Shown: in pieces, positions 19,198 through 26,290 of the stretch
Layout of the letters: each line of letters starts with the position of its first letter
Position numbering within the stretch: position 1 is the first letter of the stretch
NCBI RefSeq assembly: GCF_030717845.1
Contig: NZ_JAUZVZ010000007.1
Coordinates: 120,842-184,841 of the forward strand
Direction: 5' to 3'
DNA: 64,000 nt
Origin: Alkalimonas collagenimarina
Lineage (GTDB): Bacteria; Pseudomonadota; Gammaproteobacteria; Enterobacterales; Alteromonadaceae
Program-made: the position numbers and the translations under genes
Notes under the pieces: generated by a model
The model's database searches: none
Told to the model about the DNA's origin: nothing
Seen by the model: the letters and a program-made list of their open reading frames with translations, nothing else

Positions 19198-20400
19198 TTA
19201 ACCTTGAGGGGAAGCCAATACAGTCACTGCATCACCAATCTGTACATTACTGAGGAGGGCTTGATCGATACTTTCAGCCATGGCCCAATCAAAACCTACC
19301 TGACTCACTTTAACTGTCAGTGGGCTTACGCGATACATGGTAGCGCCTTCACGGACACTTTCCTGGCGAAATAAAATCGTCAGCTCGGTACCGGACTTAA
19401 CGCCAACGTTTTCACCAGCATCCAGTCTTATACGGTTGTTGGCAACTTCCGTAATGGCTGCCTGAAAGGGTTCACAGCGTAATGTATCATCAATATCCAC
19501 TACTGCCGCGTTGAGAACGCGTTGAATGGACTCACCATAAGCAGTTTGCCAGAAACGATGATTTTGTGGGCTGATGGTTGTGCGCTTGCGGAAATCCCAG
19601 CGTGCCTGAGTACGATACTCTTGCTGAAACAGTACGCGGCCAGTGCTCAATTGCTGCAGTTGCAGCCGCATATGAAAGAAGCGATCTCTGCGCGCATCGG
19701 ACCAGAATCGGAGATTCCTATCGCTGCGCTCACCGAGCGAGACATCATCAATCGATGCGGTAACCAGATAGTCGGAGTTGGTTTGTCGCAGTAAGCTGCT
19801 GCGCTCTTGTTTAGTCAGTGGGCGGGCAAGAGTGGGGTTGTCATACCAATGCACGACGGAGCTAGTAGATAAATCCTGCAATTGTCGGAATATTTTTTCG
19901 GCGCTAACGAGCCCTAAACTTTGTAAATCACCAATGACACTGTGTTGACTGTGACGAAGTAAGAATGGGCTGATCACCAGTGGTTTTTTAAAATTAGCGC
20001 CGTGACATTGTTGCTGTTGTGGAAAGATATCGGCCCGAATGGTGACCTCCATCACGCCACCAATACGCTGCTCACTGACCAGTTGGATTTGGCGGACTTC
20101 AGCTTGGCTGGACAGTACCAATTCATCTTGGGTGAGCAAGCCATCGGTTACTTGTTGCACGCTGCTGATGGAGGCACCTGCATACAGCAAAGCTCGTCGA
20201 ACCGCATCTTCCGTTGCACGTGCTTTTGCATCATTGAGATTGCCCTGACGAATCGGAGCCTGACCTGTGGCCTCAAACCAATCGGCGGTGGTTGTAGAAC
20301 TAAACATCATGCAAAGTATTACCAGACCCAATAGTAATGGGCTCTGTCTGCTTGATAAAACAGAACTCAAACATCCGACTAGGGTGGAATGTACCTGCAT
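19198..20400 (-). CDS. flgT: Flagellar assembly protein FlgT (H-ring component)
   Basis: 400 residues with a long N-terminal signal region (about 1-39, cleaved before DWFEATGQA). The N-terminal domain (ARATEDAVRRALLYAGASI, then QVTDGLL), the middle domain and a C-terminal SH3-like part (RLDAGENVGVKSGTELTI) match FlgT of Vibrio, which forms the H-ring around the basal body of sodium-driven polar flagella. The ATG at 20400 has GAGGAA six bases upstream. It is transcribed divergently from flgP, and two sigma-54 type elements lie upstream. Its presence suggests a Vibrio-like polar motor with H/T rings. Confidence 0.9.
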   Translation of the reverse strand: MQVHSTLVGCLSSVLSSRQSPLLLGLVILCMMFSSTTTADWFEATGQAPIRQGNLNDAKARATEDAVRRALLYAGASISSVQQVTDGLLTQDELVLSSQAEVRQIQLVSEQRIGGVMEVTIRADIFPQQQQCHGANFKKPLVISPFLLRHSQHSVIGDLQSLGLVSAEKIFRQLQDLSTSSVVHWYDNPTLARPLTKQERSSLLRQTNSDYLVTASIDDVSLGERSDRNLRFWSDARRDRFFHMRLQLQQLSTGRVLFQQEYRTQARWDFRKRTTISPQNHRFWQTAYGESIQRVLNAAVVDIDDTLRCEPFQAAITEVANNRIRLDAGENVGVKSGTELTILFRQESVREGATMYRVSPLTVKVSQVGFDWAMAESIDQALLSNVQIGDAVTVLASPQG

Positions 20401-20463
20401 GAATGCTTCCTCTGACTAATGGCCGTCGTAACTTTGACGTTTATAAAGCGATTCCGATCCTTA

Positions 20464-20481
20464 AAGCAAATTACGTACCAT
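20464..20481 (-). promoter_or_regulatory. Sigma-54 promoter element for flgT (proximal)
   Basis: On the minus strand the sequence is TGGTACG-N4-TTGCT, with GG (20479-20478) and GC (20467-20466) separated by exactly 10 bases. It has one mismatch to the TGGCACG-N4-TTGCW consensus. The -12 element lies about 66 bp before the flgT ATG. Confidence 0.65.
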
Positions 20482-20486
20482 AGCTA

Positions 20487-20504
20487 AAGCAAACGACCTG
20501 CCAG
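20487..20504 (-). promoter_or_regulatory. Sigma-54 promoter element for flgT (distal)
   Basis: The minus strand reads TGGCAGG-N4-TTGCT, with GG (20502-20501) and GC (20490-20489) separated by 10 bases and one mismatch to consensus. It lies 23 bp upstream of the proximal element, so the two are tandem. Confidence 0.65.
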
Positions 20505-20566
20505 AGTCGACGTTGGTGGCTGAAACCTTATGATTTTGAGGGGCTAGATCAAAGGTGATGCTCTAA

Positions 20567-20584
20567 AGGGCATAGTTTTTGCAT
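20567..20584 (+). promoter_or_regulatory. Sigma-54 promoter element for flgP
   Basis: GGGCATAG-N3-TTTTGCA has GG at 20569-20570 and GC at 20581-20582, exactly 10 bases apart. It lies about 50 bp before the flgP ATG at 20632, and flgP belongs to the sigma-54 dependent class in Vibrio. Confidence 0.6.
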
Positions 20585-20631
20585 TGTTTTGATAAGATAA
20601 AGGGTACTATGATTTTCCCGTGGAGGGTGTG

Positions 20632-21090
20632 ATGCAGAACTATTTTTTGCTGGCTGTGTTGACGTTGCTATCGCTAACCGGTTGTAGCCTGGTGGCTGAT
20701 CGCTATGTCGAGTGGGAAGCTGTGCCGCCAGAGGAGTTTCCTGTACTTCGTGCTGTAGGCTATGCACCGCTTTCGTTGCAACCTGGCCAGAATGAACAGC
20801 ATAAGATGTTGATGGCATTGCAGGCATCAAAGTTAGATGCCTACCGTGAATTAGCCGAGCAAGTGTATGGCCAGCGTATTGATGCACGAACCAGTGTGCA
20901 ACAGATGTTGGTCAATAATGAGCAATTGCAATCATCGGTGCAGGGGGTTATTCGTGGGGCCAGAGTGGTAAAAAGTTACCCTGTGGGTGACAGTTATGCC
21001 ACAGAGCTTGAGTTGGATTTCCGTGACGTGTATCAACTGTACCAGGCTCAACAACCACAACGCCGTATCCGTCATGTGCGGTACTATTAA
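20632..21090 (+). CDS. flgP: Flagellar outer-membrane lipoprotein FlgP (LPP20 family)
   Basis: 152 residues from the ATG at 20632 (GGAGG five bases upstream; an in-frame GTG/ATG extension at 20620 would place the ribosome site inside the gene). It has a lipoprotein signal with lipobox LTGC and lipidated Cys18. The mature part has the LPP20 fold pattern (KLDAYRELAEQVYGQRID, then GVIRGARVVKSYPVGDSYA) seen in FlgP of Vibrio and Campylobacter, where it forms an outer-membrane-associated basal disk or H-ring layer. No flgO gene sits beside it here. It is divergent from flgT and has its own sigma-54 element. Confidence 0.88.
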   Translation: MQNYFLLAVLTLLSLTGCSLVADRYVEWEAVPPEEFPVLRAVGYAPLSLQPGQNEQHKMLMALQASKLDAYRELAEQVYGQRIDARTSVQQMLVNNEQLQSSVQGVIRGARVVKSYPVGDSYATELELDFRDVYQLYQAQQPQRRIRHVRYY

Positions 21091-21115
21091 TTAAGGTACA
21101 ATTAATTATGGTACT
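21080..21115. repeat. 15-bp tandem repeat at the flgP 3' end
   Basis: GGTACTATTAATTAA (21080-21094) is followed directly by GGTACAATTAATTAT (21095-21109) and a partial third copy GGTACT (21110-21115). The first unit contains the flgP stop codon. The units differ at two positions. The function is unknown; it may simply be slippage between convergent flgP and flgN. Confidence 0.75.
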
Positions 21116-21138
21116 AGCAATGTTGTGTCAAAGCATGT

Positions 21139-21567
21139 TCAGGCTTTGAAGCCTTTACCTTTACTATCAACGGCAGGTTTGCCTTTGCGATTATAGGTTA
21201 AACCGGATTTGCCATGCAGTTGCAGCAGCTCATTTTTGAATTGCTGTAGATTGATTTGGCTCTGCTCCAGCGCGAGACGATTGACTTCATTCTGCTGTTT
21301 GCAGGCATCCAATTGCTCTTCAAGAATGCTAATAGCTTGCTTGAACCAATCCGCTTCTTTATGTGCTGCCAGCATGGGATGTTGAGCCACTTGTTGATCA
21401 AGGGATTGTAATTTTTCCAAACATTGTACTTTGGTCTGGCTGGAGGATTCCAGTTCATCAATATTGCGATCACTAATGGCGGAAATTTCTTGCCGCAATA
21501 ACGAAAGGAGCACATCCAGGTGCTCCTTTTGTTGAGTAAGTAAGGTCTTTAGCTCGGTATCAGTCAT
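21139..21567 (-). CDS. flgN: Flagellar export chaperone FlgN
   Basis: 142 residues, almost wholly helical and coiled-coil (LLTQQKEHLDVLLSLLRQEISAI, shown here only in part), the pattern of FlgN chaperones that bind the hook-associated proteins FlgK and FlgL before export. Its ATG overlaps the flgM stop (TGATG), the usual flgM-flgN coupling. The basic, flexible tail (NRKGKPAVDSKGKGFKA) is common in gammaproteobacterial FlgN. It converges on flgP. Confidence 0.88.
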   Translation of the reverse strand: MTDTELKTLLTQQKEHLDVLLSLLRQEISAISDRNIDELESSSQTKVQCLEKLQSLDQQVAQHPMLAAHKEADWFKQAISILEEQLDACKQQNEVNRLALEQSQINLQQFKNELLQLHGKSGLTYNRKGKPAVDSKGKGFKA

Positions 21568-21911
21568 CAGGACTTGCGAAAGATTTCGCCCTCAAATTGC
21601 ATAATACGTCGAGCCAGTTGCTCAACATTAATCTGGTACTTGCCATCAGCAATAGCTTGCTTAATTTTGCTTACTTTCTCCTGATCGATACCAGAGCTGT
21701 TGTTTGCTTTTTCCTGCAAACGAGCCATTTGCTTAGCTTGTGGTGTAATCGACACAGAATCTTGCTTCGCTTGAGCTGCCGTTTGCTGTGGAGCAGGTGC
21801 AGCTTGTTTTTGCTGGGTGACCTGCTGACGCTGATTGGTTTGCTCAACCGTTTCTTTTTTAACCTGAGTACCACCGTTGGCGGGTGGTGTATTATTAATT
21901 TGACTGACCAT
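21567..21911 (-). CDS. flgM: Anti-sigma-28 factor FlgM
   Basis: 114 residues. The N-terminal half is glutamine-rich and disordered. The C-terminal half carries the FliA-binding region (DQEKVSKIKQAIADGKYQI, then VEQLARRIMQFEGEI). FlgM holds sigma-28 inactive until the hook is complete and FlgM is exported. AAGAGG lies eight bases before the ATG, and a near-perfect sigma-28 promoter sits 45-70 bp upstream, which gives feedback by FliA on its own inhibitor. The STAS protein at 48733 belongs to the HsbA type, whose Pseudomonas relative binds FlgM, so a partner switch may act on this protein (inference). Confidence 0.93.
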   Translation of the reverse strand: MVSQINNTPPANGGTQVKKETVEQTNQRQQVTQQKQAAPAPQQTAAQAKQDSVSITPQAKQMARLQEKANNSSGIDQEKVSKIKQAIADGKYQINVEQLARRIMQFEGEIFRKS

Positions 21912-21955
21912 GCTATAGACCTCTTCTTACTTACGTCAAACTCCCTATGCTCACA

Positions 21956-21982
21956 GTAACGGCAGGAAAAAAGAAAACTTTA
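21956..21982 (-). promoter_or_regulatory. Sigma-28 (FliA) promoter of flgMN
   Basis: The minus strand reads TAAAGTTT (21982-21975), 11 bases, then GCCGTTAC (21963-21956). The -35 is perfect and the -10 differs from GCCGATAA at two positions. It lies in the flgA-flgM gap. Confidence 0.85.
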
Positions 21983-22001
21983 GAAATTTTTTCAATTGTC
22001 T

Positions 22002-22724
22002 TCAATAACGCACCTGAACTTCGTTTACTGCGATGACCTGAGCTTCAATCAATTGATTGGATTGTCGATTGCGAATACTAATCAGATCGCCCAGACTGCC
22101 ATCCTGCTCTGCGACACCAGTAGCACTGACATTCAGAGTCGCATGGTTAACGTTAATTGTAACAATATCCCCGCGACATACAAGACAAAGATCTTCCAGG
22201 CTGACCATCTGACCTAAGCTGATAGAGCGGCGATTACGAGCACCAATGATCTGCTGCGGGTCGGTGACAATGGTTCCTCGCAATAAGCGTCTCTCTCTTT
22301 GTTCAATTTGTAGCATCTCAGCGGTGATAGGGGTCCCTGGCCTGAGGTTCTGCCGAGCGACTACTGCCTCAATGACATCACTAAAGCGAGCAGGAACATA
22401 CAATTGCCAGGGAGCAGGCGCATTGCAACGAATTTGTACTGTTGTCTGGCGGTTACGTAGTTGGCCGGGTAAACTCAGCTCAAGCGGATGTTGACACTCT
22501 TTCTGGCCAATACGGGCATCCAGCGACTGCACTTGCCACTGTCGCTCTGATTGTTCGGTATGCTGTTGCTCGCTATCCAGCCACTGTTGTACTAAGGCGG
22601 TCAGTTCTTCCGTTGTGTAAACATCGGTTGCAGCCTCAGCCATTGCAGTGCTTTGCAGGCTAAAAAGCAGCATGAATATAGTTATATTTTTGGCAATGAC
22701 GCTGATTTTATCGTACATTTTCAT
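22002..22724 (-). CDS. flgA: Flagellar P-ring chaperone FlgA
   Basis: 240 residues with a signal peptide (about 1-31, ending STAMAEA) and a C-terminal SAF/ChapFlgA domain (ARQNLRPGTPITAEMLQIEQ, then GARNRRSISLGQMVSLEDL). FlgA is a periplasmic chaperone for FlgI during P-ring assembly. Starts at 22724 and 22718 are both possible; no clear ribosome site is visible. It lies upstream of flgM in the same direction with a separate sigma-28 promoter between them, the usual flgA-flgM-flgN order. Confidence 0.9.
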   Translation of the reverse strand: MKMYDKISVIAKNITIFMLLFSLQSTAMAEAATDVYTTEELTALVQQWLDSEQQHTEQSERQWQVQSLDARIGQKECQHPLELSLPGQLRNRQTTVQIRCNAPAPWQLYVPARFSDVIEAVVARQNLRPGTPITAEMLQIEQRERRLLRGTIVTDPQQIIGARNRRSISLGQMVSLEDLCLVCRGDIVTINVNHATLNVSATGVAEQDGSLGDLISIRNRQSNQLIEAQVIAVNEVQVRY

Positions 22725-22819
22725 ATGGTTTCGGCTATGCTTAGGGATATGTTGTGTCTACCGAGCTACCGTCAATATACTGCCGGTTTGTACTCGATAC
22801 ATGGTATCTACACAGTAAA

Positions 22820-22836
22820 AGCAAGAATCGATCCTC
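22820..22836 (-). promoter_or_regulatory. Possible sigma-54 element upstream of flgA
   Basis: The minus strand reads AGGATCG-N4-TTGCT, with GG (22834-22833) and GC (22822-22821) exactly 10 bases apart. The -12 half is consensus and the -24 half is weak. It lies about 100 bp before flgA and inside the region upstream of divergent cheV. Confidence 0.4.
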
Positions 22837-22861
22837 TTTGCCTGACTAACAGGAGCTGCAG

Positions 22862-23791
22862 ATGGCAACTATTTTAGACTCGGTCAATCAACGGACCCAA
22901 TTGGTAGGACAAAACCGCTTGGAGTTGTTGATGTTTAAGTTGTCGGGTCGACAGCGTTACGGTATTAATGTATTTAAAGTACGTGAAGTGTTGCCTTGTC
23001 CGGCATTGACTGCTTTGCCAAAACGAAACAAATGGGTGCGAGGCATTGCTCACATCCGGGGACAAACCATTTCAGTGATAGATTTAAGTTTGGCTACCGG
23101 TGGAAAACCTATCGCTGATTTGGAGAGTAGTTTCATTATTATTGCCGAGTATAACCGGTCTGTGCAGGGCTTTTTGGTGAATGCGGTCGACCGAATCATC
23201 AATATCAACTGGGAGTCCATTATGGCTCCTCCGAAAGGAACCAGTGGCAAACAAAGTTATTTAACGGCGGTCACTGAAGTAGACAATGAGCTGATAGAGA
23301 TCCTTGATGTAGAAAAAGTGCTTGAAGAGATTTCACCATCGCCTACCAATATCAGTGATCGTGTGTCATCGGAAATGGTACGCCGAGATTTGGGTGAGCG
23401 TGTGATTCTAATCGCTGATGATTCCGCTGTGGCACGTAATCAGGTCAAGCGAGCTTTAGAAAATCTTGGCGTAAAAATGCATCTGGTGAATAATGGCCGG
23501 GAGGCCTTGGACTTTCTTATGCAAACAGCCGATAGTTGCGCGGACTCCATTACTGAAAAAGTTGGTTTGTTGATTTCTGATATTGAAATGCCAGAAATGG
23601 ATGGTTACACCCTGACTGCAGCTTTAAAAGCAGATCCTAAGCTGCAAAAGTTGCATGTGATCTTGCATACATCGCTCAGTGGGGTGTTTAATCAGCAAAT
23701 GGTGAAAAAAGTTGGTGCAGATGATTTTATTGCTAAATTCAACCCAGATGAGCTGGCAGAATCTGTTCAGAAATGGTTGCATGCAGATTAA
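22862..23791 (+). CDS. cheV: Chemotaxis coupling protein CheV
   Basis: 309 residues. A CheW-like domain (about 20-165; LLMFKLSGRQRYGINVFKV, then VRGIAHIRGQTISVIDL) is joined to a response-regulator receiver domain (about 175-309) with acidic residues in LIADDSAV, phosphoacceptor Asp near 240 in ISDIEMPEMDGY, and a lysine near the end (DDFIAKFNPDEL). CheV couples chemoreceptors to CheA and adapts signalling through phosphorylation. The ATG at 22862 follows AGGAGCTGCAG. Its place between flgA and cheR is standard for polar flagellar clusters. Confidence 0.95.
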   Translation: MATILDSVNQRTQLVGQNRLELLMFKLSGRQRYGINVFKVREVLPCPALTALPKRNKWVRGIAHIRGQTISVIDLSLATGGKPIADLESSFIIIAEYNRSVQGFLVNAVDRIININWESIMAPPKGTSGKQSYLTAVTEVDNELIEILDVEKVLEEISPSPTNISDRVSSEMVRRDLGERVILIADDSAVARNQVKRALENLGVKMHLVNNGREALDFLMQTADSCADSITEKVGLLISDIEMPEMDGYTLTAALKADPKLQKLHVILHTSLSGVFNQQMVKKVGADDFIAKFNPDELAESVQKWLHAD

Positions 23792-23809
23792 CTGGCGTTA
23801 AGGATGGCA

Positions 23810-24646
23810 ATGGTACCTAATCGTGATCTGCAAGACAGCGAGTACAAGATGTTCCGTGACTTTTTGGAGCAGCAGTGTGGCATCGTGCTGGGTGACAATA
23901 AGCTATACCTGGTAAAAAGTCGGTTAGGGCCTTTAATGGCTCGTTTTAATGTTGGCTCTTTATCTGAGCTGGTCACTAAAACATTGAGTCCTTTTGAGCG
24001 TCAATTGCGCTCGGCTGTGATTGATGCCATGACCACTAATGAAACCTTATGGTTTCGGGATTCCTACCCATTCGAGCTGTTAAAAAAACAGGTTCTCCCT
24101 GAGCTTGAAAAAACGACGCGGCAATTAAAGATATGGTCAGCTGCCAGTTCATCTGGTCAGGAGCCTTATTCAATTGCTATGACCGGTCTGGAGTATCAGC
24201 AGTCACGCCCCAATGCGTTTAATATGGGGCTGCACATCCTTGGGACAGACATCTCCAATACGATGCTGGAGTACTGTCAACGCGCTGAGTACGATGGTTT
24301 GGCACTATCGCGTGGTTTATCGCCTGAGCGGCGTAGCAAGTTTTTTGAAGATAGTGGCAATGGCATGATGCGGCTAAAAGCTGCCGTACGGAAGAATGTC
24401 AGTTTCCGCCATCTTAACTTATTGGACAGTTATACCCTGCTGGGTAAGTTTGATATTATTTTTTGTCGTAATGTTCTTATTTACTTTTCTCCCGAAGTGA
24501 AAGCCAAAATTATCCGGCAATTTGCCGGGGCGCTTGCTCCACGTGGCTTCTTAATTCTCGGGGCCTCCGAGTCTCTTTCCAGCATCAATAGCGATTTTGA
24601 AATGATCCGCTGCAACCCCGGCATTATTTACCGTAAAAAAGTCTGA
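23810..24646 (+). CDS. cheR: Chemotaxis protein methyltransferase CheR
   Basis: 278 residues from the ATG at 23810, which has AAGG six bases upstream; the ATG at 23804 would directly abut that site. An N-terminal helical CheR_N domain (about 1-70) is followed by a SAM-dependent methyltransferase domain with NETLWFRDSYPFELLK, IWSAASSSGQEPYSIAM (SAM site), LGTDIS and FCRNVLIYFSPE, all family hallmarks. It methylates glutamates on chemoreceptors. It lies 18 bp after cheV, so the two probably share a transcript, and read-through could enter flgB. Confidence 0.95.
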   Translation: MVPNRDLQDSEYKMFRDFLEQQCGIVLGDNKLYLVKSRLGPLMARFNVGSLSELVTKTLSPFERQLRSAVIDAMTTNETLWFRDSYPFELLKKQVLPELEKTTRQLKIWSAASSSGQEPYSIAMTGLEYQQSRPNAFNMGLHILGTDISNTMLEYCQRAEYDGLALSRGLSPERRSKFFEDSGNGMMRLKAAVRKNVSFRHLNLLDSYTLLGKFDIIFCRNVLIYFSPEVKAKIIRQFAGALAPRGFLILGASESLSSINSDFEMIRCNPGIIYRKKV

Positions 24647-24685
24647 TGACGTTTAAATTTTCCTAAATACCATCCTAAAGAATAT

Positions 24686-24703
24686 TTGGCCCATCTTTTG
24701 CTT
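24686..24703 (+). promoter_or_regulatory. Sigma-54 promoter of flgBCDE
   Basis: TTGGCCC-N5-TTTGCTT has GG at 24688-24689 and GC at 24700-24701, exactly 10 bases apart. The predicted start of transcription is near 24712, about 29 bp before flgB. Confidence 0.75.
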
Positions 24704-24732
24704 CACTAATCCCAGTTAGGTGATTAGTGAGG
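24701..24732. repeat. Inverted repeat across the predicted flgB transcription start and ribosome site
   Basis: CTTCACTAATC (24701-24711) pairs with GATTAGTGAGG (24722-24732) over 11 positions with one G-U pair and a 10-base loop. The right arm contains GAGG, the likely flgB ribosome site. The left arm lies upstream of the predicted sigma-54 transcript start, so the hairpin would form fully only in RNA reading through from cheR. Confidence 0.6.
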
Positions 24733-24740
24733 CAACTGTC

Positions 24741-25136
24741 ATGTCAATTAGCTTTGATAAAGCATTCGGAATGCATCCTGAAGCGATGATGATCCGCGAA
24801 AAACGCACGCAAGTACTGGCTGAAAATATTGCCAACGCGGATACTCCTGGCTTTAAGGCCCGCGATATGGATTTTCAACAAGCACTTGCCAATGCACAGC
24901 ATCGCCAAGGCCGCACTGTTGCTCGTACCCACGAAAAACATTTTCACATCGATAGCTCCGTACGAAAAGAAATGCAATATCGCAACCCGGATCAGCCAGA
25001 TACGGGAGATGCTAACAGCGTAGATATCCACCGTGAGCGCAACGAGTTTATGCAAAATGATTTAGCCTACCGCACCAGTTTGCAGTTTTTGGATGGCCGG
25101 ATCTCCGGTTTAAAAAAAGCAATTAAAGGACAATAA
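24741..25136 (+). CDS. flgB: Flagellar basal-body proximal rod protein FlgB
   Basis: 131 residues from the ATG at 24741 (MSISFDKAFG), eight bases after GAGG; a longer reading from 24720 would run through that site. It has the rod motif ENIANADTPGFKARD near the N-terminus and the C-terminal coiled-coil of axial proteins (NEFMQNDLAYRTSLQFL). FlgB joins FlgC, FlgF and FlgG to form the rod. It is first of flgBCDE, directly behind a sigma-54 promoter and an inverted repeat that includes the ribosome site. Confidence 0.95.
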   Translation: MSISFDKAFGMHPEAMMIREKRTQVLAENIANADTPGFKARDMDFQQALANAQHRQGRTVARTHEKHFHIDSSVRKEMQYRNPDQPDTGDANSVDIHRERNEFMQNDLAYRTSLQFLDGRISGLKKAIKGQ

Positions 25137-25138
25137 TC

Positions 25139-25561
25139 ATGAGTTCCTTCAAGGTATTTGATATCGCCGGTAGTGGCATGTCCGCTCAGTCTGTGCGGTT
25201 AAACACCACAGCAAGTAATATTGCCAATGCCAACAGCATCAGCAGCAGTGTGGAAGAGACTTACCGAGGTCGTCATCCGGTATTTGCTGCAGAGCTGGCT
25301 GAAGCTAAGCGCATGCAGGGGCAGGTATCCGGTGTCAATGTACTCGGGATTGTGGAGTCGGATGCACCGCTGAATGTGGAATACAACCCGAACCATCCGT
25401 TGGCAGATGAAGATGGCTACATTTACAAACCGAACATCAACGTGATGGAAGAGATGGCGAATATGATCTCCGCCACCCGTTCTTATGAAACCAATGTCAA
25501 TACTGCAGATGCGGCAAAGAAAATGCTGATTAGAACCCTGCGGTTAGGTCAGCAACAATAA
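25139..25561 (+). CDS. flgC: Flagellar basal-body rod protein FlgC
   Basis: 140 residues. The N-terminus has the axial-protein motif TTASNIANANSISSS, followed by the FlgC-specific NVEYNPNHPLADEDGYIYKPN, quoted up to its core PNHPLADEDGY, and the C-terminal SATRSYETNVNTADAAK motif. It starts 2 bp after flgB, so the genes are tightly coupled. It is part of the proximal rod crossing the periplasm. Confidence 0.96.
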   Translation: MSSFKVFDIAGSGMSAQSVRLNTTASNIANANSISSSVEETYRGRHPVFAAELAEAKRMQGQVSGVNVLGIVESDAPLNVEYNPNHPLADEDGYIYKPNINVMEEMANMISATRSYETNVNTADAAKKMLIRTLRLGQQQ

Positions 25562-25574
25562 CGGAGTCTGAGTG

Positions 25575-26252
25575 ATGACGACTATCAATTCAGCCAGTGG
25601 TCTGGAACGTTGGGATACCGATGATAAGGTACCAGACAGAAATAACGGTGCCTTAACTCAGGCTGACTTTTTCGCTTTGTTAACGCAGCAACTGGCGTTT
25701 CAGGATCCAACCAGCCCGGTAGAAAATGATCAAATGATTGCTCAGATGACCAACTTTACCATGGCAGATGGTATTAGCTCGTTGAATAAGAGTTTTGAAA
25801 GCTTTGCCGATAGCATGAGTTCAAATCAGGCACTGCAGGCATCCAGCCTGGTCGGTCGCTCGGTGCTGGTTTCGTCGGATGAGATCGTGTTCAACGGACA
25901 AGATATCTCTCGTGGCATTATCGACTTTGAACAGCGAGCGACCAACGTGAAGGTTCGCATTGAAAAGCCGAATGGGGAATTGGTACAGACGGTTTCTATC
26001 CCGGAAGTCGCGGCTGGTAAGTTTGATTTTGTCTGGGATGGTACTAACGCCAATGAAGAAGAAATGCCGCCAGGAGTTTATAACATCAAAGTGGAGGCTA
26101 ACATGAGTGGCGAGAATCAGTCGTTGCCTGTGTATGTATATGCCCCCGTATCCAGTGTGAGTCTGGGACAGGCAGGTAAAGGCATCACACTTAATTTAGT
26201 TGGGCTTGGCGCCTTTAAATTAGCAGATGTAAAAGAGATTTCGTACGGTTAA
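25575..26252 (+). CDS. flgD: Flagellar hook assembly (scaffolding) protein FlgD
   Basis: 225 residues from the ATG at 25575, eight bases after GGAG; a GTG one codon earlier is possible. The N-terminal FlgD motif (LTQADFFALLTQQLAFQDP, then NDQMIAQMTNFTMADGI) is followed by a Tudor-like and a FlgD Ig-like domain (VKVRIEKPNGELVQTV, then PPGVYNIKVEA). FlgD caps the growing hook and is lost before the filament forms. Confidence 0.95.
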   Translation: MTTINSASGLERWDTDDKVPDRNNGALTQADFFALLTQQLAFQDPTSPVENDQMIAQMTNFTMADGISSLNKSFESFADSMSSNQALQASSLVGRSVLVSSDEIVFNGQDISRGIIDFEQRATNVKVRIEKPNGELVQTVSIPEVAAGKFDFVWDGTNANEEEMPPGVYNIKVEANMSGENQSLPVYVYAPVSSVSLGQAGKGITLNLVGLGAFKLADVKEISYG

Positions 26253-26290
26253 GCAGGCCAATGTTATTACCTAGTATAATGAGGTGAGTT

